Below are positions 6,591-13,022 of a DNA stretch of 13,022 nt, piece after piece (the stretch's first letter is position 1; each line of letters begins with the position of its first letter). This DNA is from Muribaculaceae bacterium (GTDB lineage: Bacteria; Bacteroidota; Bacteroidia; Bacteroidales; Muribaculaceae). The stretch lies in contig WGUO01000043.1 of the NCBI GenBank assembly GCA_014867205.1, positions 1 to 13,022 of the forward strand. The letters are read 5' to 3'. The position numbers were made by a program, and so were the translations under genes. The notes beneath the pieces are model-generated. The model was not told the origin of the DNA and did no database searches. It worked only from the letters and a program-made list of their open reading frames with translations.

Positions 6591-7940
6591 TCAGACCGAC
6601 TGGGCAGCCGCGAGTATGACTTCCGAAAGCGTCGGATGTCCGAATATCGTCTGGCATATGTCTGACGCCGTGCGGCGTGCCGTGATGAAGTCACAGCACT
6701 GCTGCGCGAGAAGCGCGGCCTCCGCGCCCATGATATGGGCGCCAAGCAGTTCACCGGTCTCAGCATGGAACACGAGCTTGCAGAGTCCGTCGGGCTCTCC
6801 ACCGGCAAGCGCCTTGCCGTTGGCCCGGAAGAAACTCTTGCCGACCTTGACAGGTATGCCCCTCTCCTTGCACTGGTCATCGGTAAGGCCGACCATGGCG
6901 CACTCCGGATCGGTGAAGAGTGCCGCAGGCACGACATCGAAACGTATGTCGTCGCTCTTGCCCTCTATGGCGTTGAGCGCCCTCATGCCCTGGAATGACG
7001 CCACGTGCGCCAGCATGAGACGCGCGTTTACATCGCCTATGGCATATATATTGCTGACATTCGTACGCATATTGTCGTCGACGGGTATACCCTTGGGTGA
7101 GTACACCACTCCGGCAGCCTCCAGATTGAGACCATCGACGTTGGGCTTGCGGCCCACGGCCATAAGTATGTCTGACGACACGACCGTCTCCTCCTTGCCC
7201 TTGAGCTCATAGGTGGTGACGATCTGATAGTCTGCGTTCTGCTCTATCTTCTTGACGGCTGTGCCAGTGAGGACCTTAACGCCTCTCTTAGTGAGGGCCT
7301 GCTTGAGCCTCTTGGAGATGTCGCTGTCGAATGTCGGAGCAATATTCTTCATGAACTCAATTACAGTCACCTCAGAGCCGAAGGCGCTGAAGACCGATGC
7401 GAACTCAAGGCCTATGACTCCGCCGCCCACTATGACAAGCTGCGCGGGTATGTACTCGAGTTTGAGTATTCCTGTAGAGTCAAGCACGAAATCGGCGTCG
7501 CCGCCCGGTATGGGGAGAGCCTTGGATGCAGAGCCTGTGGCGATTATGATATTGGGGGCGGTGTATTCCTCCTCGCCTACCGTCACCGTGTCACTGCTCT
7601 TGAAACGTGCCATTCCCTCGACCACCTCGACTCCCGCCTTCTTAAGCAATCCGGCGACACCCTCGCGCAACTGGCTCACCACCTGCTCGCGGCGTGTCAC
7701 CACACGGTTGAAGTCAATGCGGAAATCCACATCAGTTACACCGAACTCATCCGAGCGGCATGCGCTGACTACTGCGGCATCCTTGACCATGCACTTGGTG
7801 GGGATACAGCCTGCATTGAGGCAGGTGCCGCCGAGCTGGCCGCCGTTGACAAGCACGACCTTCATGCCGCGGGCGGCGGCATGAAGGGCTGTCTCATAAC
7901 CGCCGGGACCGGCGCCTATGATGATAAGGTCACTTGTCAT
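6591..7940 (-). CDS. lpdA: Dihydrolipoyl dehydrogenase (glycine cleavage L-protein)
   Basis: FAD-dependent disulfide oxidoreductase of 449 residues that reoxidises the dihydrolipoyl arm of GcvH with NAD+. The FAD-binding GAGPGG is at 9-14. The redox disulfide motif GGTCLNAGCIPTK carries C40 and C45. The NAD-binding GGGVIG is at 172-177, a second FAD contact lies around IGDV (301-304), and the C-terminal GHPTLSE provides the catalytic pair H435 and E440. Its start codon overlaps the gcvPB stop as ATGA (7937-7940), so translation is probably coupled, and its place as last gene of the gcv operon points to the glycine cleavage complex. It may also serve 2-oxoacid dehydrogenases, as LpdA does elsewhere. 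Length and motifs are normal for the family. Confidence 0.95.
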   Translation of the reverse strand: MTSDLIIIGAGPGGYETALHAAARGMKVVLVNGGQLGGTCLNAGCIPTKCMVKDAAVVSACRSDEFGVTDVDFRIDFNRVVTRREQVVSQLREGVAGLLKKAGVEVVEGMARFKSSDTVTVGEEEYTAPNIIIATGSASKALPIPGGDADFVLDSTGILKLEYIPAQLVIVGGGVIGLEFASVFSAFGSEVTVIEFMKNIAPTFDSDISKRLKQALTKRGVKVLTGTAVKKIEQNADYQIVTTYELKGKEETVVSSDILMAVGRKPNVDGLNLEAAGVVYSPKGIPVDDNMRTNVSNIYAIGDVNARLMLAHVASFQGMRALNAIEGKSDDIRFDVVPAALFTDPECAMVGLTDDQCKERGIPVKVGKSFFRANGKALAGGEPDGLCKLVFHAETGELLGAHIMGAEAALLAQQCCDFITARRTASDICQTIFGHPTLSEVILAAAQSV

Positions 7941-9406
7941 TGCTGTGAGGCTTTAAGTGAGCGGTAACTCAGTATCGGGTTCTTTGCCGCTGTGGTCTCG
8001 TCGGGATGCGAGATCTCGGTAGTGACCGGTGCAGACTTCACCATGTCGGGATTCTCCGCAGCCTCGCGAGCCACACAGCGCATCACGTCGATAAACTCGT
8101 CGAGTGTCTCGAGGCTCTCCGTCTCCGTCGGCTCGATCATCATCGACTCATGGAACAGCAGCGGGAAGTAGATCGTCGGGGCATGGAACCCGAAGTCGAG
8201 AAGACGCTTAGCGACATTGAGTGTCGTCACGCCGGTCGACTTGTCGGCAAGGCCGTCAAACACGAACTCATGCTTGCAGACGCCCTCGATGGGGAGCTTG
8301 TAGAGGTCCTTGAGCGACTCCTTTATATAGTTGGCGTTGAGAGTGGCCATCGGGCCGACGTTGCGGATGTTGTCGCGTCCGAGCGAGAGGATGTAGGCGT
8401 ATGCCTTCATCATCACTCCGAAGTTGCCGAAGAATGTCGACACGTTGCCGAGGCTCTTCTCATCTGTGTCGACGTAGAAACGGCCATTCTCATCCTTGCG
8501 TACACGCGGATTGGGAAGCAGGTCGACCAGATGCGCGGCAACGCCGACAGGGCCCGCGCCGGGACCCCCGCCGCCGTGGGGTGTCGAGAATGTCTTGTGC
8601 AGGTTGATGTGCATGATGTCGAAGCCCATGTCGCCGGGGCGCACCTTGCCGAGCAGCGGGTTGAGGTTGGCACCGTCGTAATAGAGCAGGCCTCCGGCCT
8701 TGTGCACGAGATCGGCAATCTCGAGAATCTCCGTCTCGAACATTCCGACCGTGTTGGGGTTGGTCATCATGATGCCGGCCACAGTGTCGTCGAGCAGAGG
8801 CTTTAGGTCCTCAACATCAATCGAGCCGTTGGGCTTCGACTTCACCTCGACAACCTCGAGTCCGGCCACCATGGCCGACGCCGGGTTGGTGCCGTGCGCG
8901 GTATCGGGAACAATCACGCGTCTGCGCTTTGTGTCGCCACGCGATATGTGATACTGGCGCATCACCATAAGGCCGGTGAGCTCGCCGTGGGCGCCGGCGT
9001 ATGGATTGAGCGTAAACTCGGCGAGGCCCGATATGCTGGCGAGAGCCTGCTGCAGGTTGTAGTAGAGCTCAAGCGCGCCCTGGGCCGTGTTTACATCCTG
9101 AAGCGGATGCAGGGCCGAGAACTCAGGCATGGCGGCTATCTCCTCGTTGATCTTCGGGTTATACTTCATCGTGCAGCTGCCGAGCGGATAAAAGCCCGTG
9201 TCGACTCCGAAGTTCTTGTTCGACAGATTGGTATAGTGTCTTACGACATCAACCTCACTCACCTCGGGAAGCTCGGGAGCCTTCTGACGCATGAGGTCGG
9301 CGGGTATCTCGGAAAGTCCGTCAGTGCCGAAATTGTCGGCGGGAAGCTGATAGCCCTTGCGGCCGGGGCGGGAAAGCTCAAAAATCAGTTTATCGTATTT
9401 CTTCAT
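7937..9406 (-). CDS. gcvPB: Glycine dehydrogenase (decarboxylating) subunit 2
   Basis: C-terminal half (489 residues) of the split P-protein, the PLP enzyme that decarboxylates glycine and passes aminomethyl to the lipoyl arm of GcvH. The PLP lysine is K271 in NLHKTFSTPHGGGGPG, and the glycine-rich loop after it is intact. Other conserved segments include FYPLGSCTMKYNPK (72-85), NPYAGAHGE (134-142) and DTAHGTNPASA (168-178). It should form an active heterotetramer with GcvPA. The gene starts only 4 bases after the gcvPA stop and overlaps lpdA by 4 bases. Split P-protein is the normal arrangement in Bacteroidetes, Firmicutes and archaea, whereas E. coli and mitochondria have one fused chain. 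Confidence 0.96.
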   Translation of the reverse strand: MKKYDKLIFELSRPGRKGYQLPADNFGTDGLSEIPADLMRQKAPELPEVSEVDVVRHYTNLSNKNFGVDTGFYPLGSCTMKYNPKINEEIAAMPEFSALHPLQDVNTAQGALELYYNLQQALASISGLAEFTLNPYAGAHGELTGLMVMRQYHISRGDTKRRRVIVPDTAHGTNPASAMVAGLEVVEVKSKPNGSIDVEDLKPLLDDTVAGIMMTNPNTVGMFETEILEIADLVHKAGGLLYYDGANLNPLLGKVRPGDMGFDIMHINLHKTFSTPHGGGGPGAGPVGVAAHLVDLLPNPRVRKDENGRFYVDTDEKSLGNVSTFFGNFGVMMKAYAYILSLGRDNIRNVGPMATLNANYIKESLKDLYKLPIEGVCKHEFVFDGLADKSTGVTTLNVAKRLLDFGFHAPTIYFPLLFHESMMIEPTETESLETLDEFIDVMRCVAREAAENPDMVKSAPVTTEISHPDETTAAKNPILSYRSLKASQQ

Positions 9407-9410
9407 CTTT

Positions 9411-10733
9411 TCAGTCCTCCAGCATTAAGGTTACGAGACGGTCAATCTCCTCTTTGGTACGTTTCTCAGTCACTGCGAAGGCGACAAGGCCGTCGCCAAG
9501 GTCAATGCCGCCCATTATGCCGTTCTCGGCAAGCTTCCTGTTGATTGCCTTGATGTCGAGTTTTGTGCGGAGTGTGAACTCCTTGAGGAACGGACGATTG
9601 AAGGCGAGCTCGAACTTGCCGGACTCCACAAGCCTGCGGCAGAGATAGTGTGCGCCGTCGGCCGAGAGGCGGTTGACCTCGCGGAGGCCGTTCTCGCCCA
9701 TCAGCGCGATGTAGATCGTGGCGTAGAGGGCCATGAGACTCTGGTTCGAGCAGATGTTGCTGGTGGCCTTCTCGCGGCGGATATGCTGTTCGCGCGCCTG
9801 GAGAGTGAGCACATAGCAGCGGTTGCCCGACGCATCGGTGGTCGCTCCGACCACACGTCCCGGCATCTTGCGAAGCTGTGCCTTAGCGCATGACATGAAT
9901 CCCAGATAGGGACCTCCGAACTGCAATGGCATGCCGAGTGTCTGGCCGTCGCCGCAGGCGATGTCTGCCCCCCACTCGCCGGGCGAGCGGAGTACAGCCA
10001 AAGCCGACGGATCTGCGTTTATGGCAAGAAGGGCCTTCTCAGCGTGCACCGCGTCGGCGACACCCGTGAAGTCCTCGATTATGCCATATCTGTTGGGCTG
10101 AGGCAGTATGACTCCGGCCACGTCTCCGGCCTTCACCATCTCGCGCAGCGCCTCGAGATCAGTCACGCCATCCTTCTCGGGCACAACGCGAAGCTCCACA
10201 CCGTGGAACTTCATGTATGTCCTGACGACATCCATGACACGCGGAGCGATCGTGGCCGAGACAAGCACACAGTTGCGCTTGCGGGCCGATGCCACCATCA
10301 TGAACGCTGCCTCGGCCGTGGCTGTCGCGCCGTCGTACATCGACGCGTTGGTTGCCTCAAGGCCTGTGAGCTCGCTGATCATGGACTGGTACTCGAATAT
10401 ATACTGCAGTGTGCCCTGCGAGATCTCGGGCTGATAGGGAGTGTATGCCGTGTAGAACTCCGAGCGCTCTAAAAGATGGGGAATCACCGACGGAGAGTAA
10501 TGGTCATAGGCACCCTGGCCGCCAAAGACCGTAAGGGGACGGTTCTTGGCGCCGAGAGCCTTGAACCACTCGCGCAGCTCAAGTTCCGACATCCCCTCGG
10601 GCAGCGCATACTCGCCCTTGAATATCACCTCTGCGGGAACATCAGCATAGAGGTCGTCGACGCTGCTGACGCCGATTCGCTCCAGCATCCGCTCAATGTC
10701 CGCAGCTGTGTGTGGAATATAACGGTTACTCAT
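9411..10733 (-). CDS. gcvPA: Glycine dehydrogenase (decarboxylating) subunit 1
   Basis: N-terminal half (440 residues) of the split P-protein, a PLP-fold subunit lacking the PLP lysine that completes the active site of GcvPB. Family landmarks are RYIPHT (4-9), AYTPYQPEISQGTLQ (86-100), the ATNASMYDGATA segment and TSNICSNQSL near residue 325. I chose the ATG at 10733, giving MSNRYIPHT, which is how the family normally begins. An in-frame ATG ten codons upstream (10763) lies well inside gcvH and adds residues unlike the family. With this start the gene overlaps the end of gcvH by 8 bases (ATGAGTAA), a coupling arrangement. It is separated from gcvPB by 4 bases. Confidence 0.95.
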   Translation of the reverse strand: MSNRYIPHTAADIERMLERIGVSSVDDLYADVPAEVIFKGEYALPEGMSELELREWFKALGAKNRPLTVFGGQGAYDHYSPSVIPHLLERSEFYTAYTPYQPEISQGTLQYIFEYQSMISELTGLEATNASMYDGATATAEAAFMMVASARKRNCVLVSATIAPRVMDVVRTYMKFHGVELRVVPEKDGVTDLEALREMVKAGDVAGVILPQPNRYGIIEDFTGVADAVHAEKALLAINADPSALAVLRSPGEWGADIACGDGQTLGMPLQFGGPYLGFMSCAKAQLRKMPGRVVGATTDASGNRCYVLTLQAREQHIRREKATSNICSNQSLMALYATIYIALMGENGLREVNRLSADGAHYLCRRLVESGKFELAFNRPFLKEFTLRTKLDIKAINRKLAENGIMGGIDLGDGLVAFAVTEKRTKEEIDRLVTLMLED

Positions 10734-11109
10734 TTTCGCAAAGTTCTGTATATGCAGCCGCATCGAGAAGAGCGTCTATCTCTGCGGGATCGGAAACCTT
10801 AACCTTGATGATCCAGTTCTCGAACGCGTCGGCGTTCACCTGCTCGGGAGCATCCTCGAGGGCCTCGTTGACCTCGACAACCTCGCCCGATACAGGGCAG
10901 ATAAGGTCAGATGCAGCCTTTACAGACTCGACTGCGCCGAATACGTCGCCGGCTGTCATCTCGTCGCCTACCTCGGGCATGTCAACGTAAACGATGTCTC
11001 CAAGCGCATGCTGCGCATAGTCGGAAATGCCGATTGTGGCGATATCGCCATCTATCTTAACCCACTCGTGTGACTCCGCGTAACGGCGGTCGTCCAATAC
11101 TTTTGCCAT
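10726..11109 (-). CDS. gcvH: Glycine cleavage system H protein
   Basis: Small lipoyl carrier of 127 residues that shuttles the aminomethyl group from the P-protein to the T-protein and its reduced lipoate to the L-protein. The lipoylation site is K64 in GAVESVKAASD, inside the usual lipoyl-domain hammerhead. ESHEWVK near the start and GDIVYVDMPEVG before the lysine are typical. Length matches the family. It lies 66 bases downstream of gcvT, in an A-rich gap with no promoter or terminator motif that I can see, and overlaps gcvPA by 8 bases, so it is almost certainly part of the operon. Lipoylation would need lipoyl synthase and ligase genes encoded elsewhere. Confidence 0.97.
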   Translation of the reverse strand: MAKVLDDRRYAESHEWVKIDGDIATIGISDYAQHALGDIVYVDMPEVGDEMTAGDVFGAVESVKAASDLICPVSGEVVEVNEALEDAPEQVNADAFENWIIKVKVSDPAEIDALLDAAAYTELCENE

Positions 11110-11175
11110 AGTCGTATTTTGTTTTGTTTTTATTTATTGCTGATGATTGAATCCCCCATATCCGTCCCGTCTCTC

Positions 11176-12270
11176 TTATTTCTTATAGCTCTTGTCGTAG
11201 AAGCGTTTCTTGACCACCTTGGCGGGGAAAGTCTTCTTGCGGATACGCACCTCAACCTCGGTGCCGAGCTTGTCGTAGGGCTTGTTGACCATAGCCATGG
11301 CCACGCTCTTGCCTGTCGAGATCGAGCGGTAGCCGGTCGTGATCTCTCCTACCTGCTCGCCGTTCACCTCCACGGGATAGCCGTGACGCGGGATGGCGTT
11401 GCCCTCGAGCTCAAGGCCGACAATGCGGCGTTTCACACCCTCGGCCTTCTGTGCGGCAAGTGCCTCCTTGCCGACAAACTCGGGCTTGTCAAGTTTCACG
11501 AACATGCTGAGGCTCGCCTCGATAGGTGTTATGTCGGCTGTCAGCTCGTCGCCGTAGAGGGGCAGACCCACCTCGAAGCGGAGCGTGTCACGGCATCCGA
11601 GACCGCAGGGCTGCACGCCGGCATCCATCAGCTTGTCCCAGACACGGCGCGTGAAGTCGTGGCTGCCGTACACCTCTAAGCCATCCTCGCCGGTATAGCC
11701 GGTGCGGCTCACTATCACGTCCTCGCCGTCGATATGGAATGTCTTGAAGTTATAGAACTTGATATCCTCCACCGGAATGCCGAGCACCTTGACCACAGTC
11801 TCCTCGGCCTTGGGGCCCTGAATAGCGACCTCTCCGTAATATAGACTCTCGTCGGCGATCTCAACGTCGAATCCCTCGGCGTTACGCATGATCCAGTCGA
11901 CATCCTTGTCAATGTTCGAGGCGTTGATCACAAGGAAGAACTCGTTGTCATTCACCTTGTACACGAGAAGGTCATCGACTGTGCCGCCATTCTCGTAGCA
12001 CATCATGCCGTAGAAGATCTGGCCGTCGGGAGCGCCGGTCACATCGTTTACAAAAATATGGTTCACGAATTTCTCGGCATCCTTTCCCTTGACGCGCACC
12101 TCGCCCATATGGCTGACGTCGAAAACTCCGACATCGTTGCGCACGGCGTTGTGCTCCTCGGTTATGCCTTTGTACTGGATGGGCATGTCATAGCCCGCGA
12201 AGGGCGACATCTGTGCGCCCAGATCTACATGACGGTCATGAAGACACGTCGTCTTGATCTCCTGTTCCAT
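11176..12270 (-). CDS. gcvT: Aminomethyltransferase (glycine cleavage T protein)
   Basis: Folate-dependent enzyme of 364 residues that releases NH3 from the aminomethyl-H protein and transfers the one-carbon unit to tetrahydrofolate. Conserved parts include FAGYDMPIQY (24-33), FDVSHMGEV (50-58) and NGGTVDDLLVY (94-104), with the catalytic aspartate being D99 or D100. The later YTGEDGLEVY and CRDTLRFEVGLPLYG segments match the folate-binding fold. Length is normal for bacterial GcvT. It is the first gene of the operon gcvT-gcvH-gcvPA-gcvPB-lpdA, with a leader of about 95 bases from the promoter at 12371-12402. The start is the first in-frame ATG after that promoter, and the N-terminus fits the family. 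Confidence 0.96.
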   Translation of the reverse strand: MEQEIKTTCLHDRHVDLGAQMSPFAGYDMPIQYKGITEEHNAVRNDVGVFDVSHMGEVRVKGKDAEKFVNHIFVNDVTGAPDGQIFYGMMCYENGGTVDDLLVYKVNDNEFFLVINASNIDKDVDWIMRNAEGFDVEIADESLYYGEVAIQGPKAEETVVKVLGIPVEDIKFYNFKTFHIDGEDVIVSRTGYTGEDGLEVYGSHDFTRRVWDKLMDAGVQPCGLGCRDTLRFEVGLPLYGDELTADITPIEASLSMFVKLDKPEFVGKEALAAQKAEGVKRRIVGLELEGNAIPRHGYPVEVNGEQVGEITTGYRSISTGKSVAMAMVNKPYDKLGTEVEVRIRKKTFPAKVVKKRFYDKSYKK

Positions 12271-12365
12271 GTTTTCAATATATTAGATAAGGGTTTGATA
12301 CTGCTAAAAATACAAGTCCCTCACGCAATGCTGCCGCCGCTGCGGCACCAATATGCGCACAAACT
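12271..12365 (-). other. Untranslated leader of the gcv operon
   Basis: About 95 bases separate the expected transcription start from the gcvT ATG. They contain a small GC-rich hairpin, TGCCGC-CGCT-GCGGCA (12332-12347), followed on the minus strand by AT-rich sequence up to the ATG. I see no glycine riboswitch: a single aptamer needs roughly 80-100 bases with a conserved multi-helix core, which is not evident. Together with the promoter and the AT-rich stretch up to 12599 this accounts for the 329-base gene-free gap at 12271-12599, in which I recognise no gene. Confidence 0.45.
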
Positions 12366-12370
12366 TTTCC

Positions 12371-12402
12371 CAAAGTTAACATTTGAATGATTCCTTTCCA
12401 AA
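12371..12402 (-). promoter_or_regulatory. Promoter of the glycine cleavage operon
   Basis: On the minus strand TTTG (12402-12399), 20 bases, then TAACTTTG (12378-12371) is a full match to the Bacteroides -33/-7 consensus. Transcription would start near 12365. No other -7 motif occurs between here and gcvT or in the downstream junctions, so it probably drives all five gcv/lpd genes. Confidence 0.75.
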
Positions 12403-12525
12403 TTTTTTGCCTAAAAAAAGCAAAAGCCTCACAAATATATTGGTCTATTTGCATGGGTTTGCCAGATGCGTATCTATACAACATACAAATGGAATCTGAT
12501 AAGGATCGGGTACATTTCCTCTCAC

Positions 12526-12544
12526 TTACCCCAAGATGGGGTGA
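12526..12544. repeat. Small inverted repeat ACCCCA-AGA-TGGGGT
   Basis: ACCCCA (12528-12533) and TGGGGT (12537-12542) form a perfect stem with a 3-base loop, extendable by one wobble and one A-T pair. It lies downstream of the broken yjbR gene and upstream of the gcv promoter. No T-run follows on either strand, so it is not a clear terminator. Confidence 0.4.
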
Positions 12545-12599
12545 ATACCGTAGGATACATCACATCGTGAGTCATCATGTCTGCGCAACACTGAGTCGG

Positions 12600-12961
12600 T
12601 CAATGTTGCTTCCTCTCCTTTTTCGTATATTTCGATTTGACTATCTCATACGAACTTTTGATGAGACTATAGATCTGGCGGTCGGACACATCGCCGTTGA
12701 GGCTGAGCTGGATCCAATGCCGCTACTCATGTTCCGATGGCTGCTGACTGACGAACGGGTCATCTTCAGTTCTTCGATTACTTCAGGATGGGCCTTGACA
12801 GTCACTGAGGTGAAATCTTCCATGTCAGCCAGGCAAAACATGTGGCCCATTATGTAGAACACAAGAATGGAGTCAAAGCGGCGGGCGAAGTTGCCGAATG
12901 GAGTCTTCTCCGTCACCTCCCCCATCGAGAGGCAATATTCCCTAAGTTCCTCGATATTCAT
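12600..12961 (-). pseudogene. YjbR/MmcQ-family gene broken by a one-base frameshift
   Basis: The first 80 codons from ATG 12961 (MNIEELREYCLS, TPFGNFARRFD, MFCLADMEDF, HPEVIEELK) are those of a YjbR/MmcQ (CyaY-like fold, DUF419) protein, a family of about 115-120 residues of uncertain function, sometimes linked to DNA binding. After codon 80 the original frame gives a serine-rich, unfamiliar tail and stops near 12641. Stepping back one base at about 12722 restores RHWIQLSLNGDVSDRQ (family: HMNKRHW...LDG), then IYSLIKSSYEIVKSKY, ending at TGA 12600-12602. The repaired product would be 120 residues, the normal family length. No slippery heptamer is visible, so this is a one-base deletion or a sequence error rather than programmed frameshifting. 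The region is more AT-rich than its neighbours, and no -33/-7 promoter is visible upstream within the window. Confidence 0.8.
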
Positions 12962-12973
12962 ATGACGTCACTA

Positions 12974-13022
12974 CTGTCCACTAAAAATGGACGGGGTTAA
13001 AAATTAAATAAATTCGGTTCAC
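12974..13022. other. Window-edge hairpin, possible insertion-sequence end
   Basis: A short stem (GTCCA 12976-12980 with TGGAC 12988-12992, extendable to 7 bp with one wobble) around CTAAAAA is followed by GGGGTT and very AT-rich sequence to the edge. The start TGTCCA at 12975 has the TG terminus common to many insertion sequences, and the hairpin sits 13 bases upstream of the broken yjbR start. I do not recognise a particular element and see no transposase, so this is a weak suggestion only. Confidence 0.2.

Noticed and set aside
8006..8806. Long plus-strand open frame of 266 codons opposite gcvPB
   Set aside because: It is a GC-driven antisense shadow of a strongly conserved gene, with His/Val/Glu-rich composition typical of reverse-strand frames. 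The same applies to the other long plus-strand frames under glgP, lpdA and gcvPA.
10734..10763. Ten-residue N-terminal extension of gcvPA
   Set aside because: It lies wholly inside gcvH and lacks family similarity; MSNRYIPHT at 10733 matches the normal GcvPA start.
12715..12730. Programmed -1 frameshift in the YjbR gene
   Set aside because: No slippery X-XXY-YYZ heptamer precedes the shift and no supporting downstream structure is evident. A simple deletion or sequence error is more likely.
12387..12857. Plus-strand open frame of 156 codons
   Set aside because: Most of it is antisense to the YjbR gene, its first part crosses the gcv promoter, and the product resembles no family I know.
1..13022. 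CRISPR arrays, tRNA or rRNA genes, phage genes, defence systems
   Set aside because: I looked for spaced direct repeats, cloverleaf-like or rRNA-like segments and recognisable phage or defence proteins and saw none in the window.

Overview
The window is ordinary-looking chromosomal housekeeping DNA from a member of the Bacteroidota, most likely the order Bacteroidales. A Muribaculaceae-like gut commensal would fit the fairly GC-rich coding regions, but that level is inference. Four things support the order. Promoters match the Bacteroidetes -33/-7 pattern (TTTG, about 20 bases, TAnnTTTG). The glycogen synthase is of the eukaryote-like GT3 type. The glycine decarboxylase P-protein is split into two genes. 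A DUF3127 protein, typical of this phylum, is present.

Layout, left to right. (1) 86-4370, minus strand: a two-gene glycogen operon, GT3 glycogen synthase followed by GT35 alpha-glucan phosphorylase, with a promoter at 4392-4422. (2) 4371-4673: a 303-base gap holding that promoter, a perfect 17-bp AT-rich inverted repeat, and the intrinsic terminator of the next gene. (3) 4674-5072, minus: a small DUF3127 protein with an SSB-like acidic C-terminal tip. (4) 5073-5215: a compact divergent promoter region. (5) 5216-6520, plus: rsmG (16S rRNA m7G methyltransferase) and a glyoxalase-II-like metallo-beta-lactamase-fold hydrolase. (6) 6531-6577: an 18-bp-stem hairpin between convergent units. (7) 6591-12270, minus: a complete glycine cleavage operon in the order gcvT, gcvH, gcvPA, gcvPB, lpdA, driven by a promoter at 12371-12402. 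(8) 12600-12961, minus: a YjbR/MmcQ-family gene broken by one missing base, in a more AT-rich edge region that also has a hairpin which could be an insertion-sequence end.

How the genes work together: the glycogen pair makes and phosphorolyses alpha-1,4-glucan, giving a carbon-storage cycle. The gcv operon encodes all four proteins (T, H, P as two subunits, L) that oxidise glycine to CO2, NH3, NADH and methylene-tetrahydrofolate. Overlapping or nearly touching genes (8-bp overlap gcvH/gcvPA, 4-bp gap gcvPA/gcvPB, ATGA overlap gcvPB/lpdA) suggest translational coupling.

I found no convincing new defence, mobile or signalling system. The points most worth a second look are the broken yjbR gene, the DUF3127 protein with its SSB-like tail, the long palindrome upstream of the glycogen promoter, and the right-hand edge.
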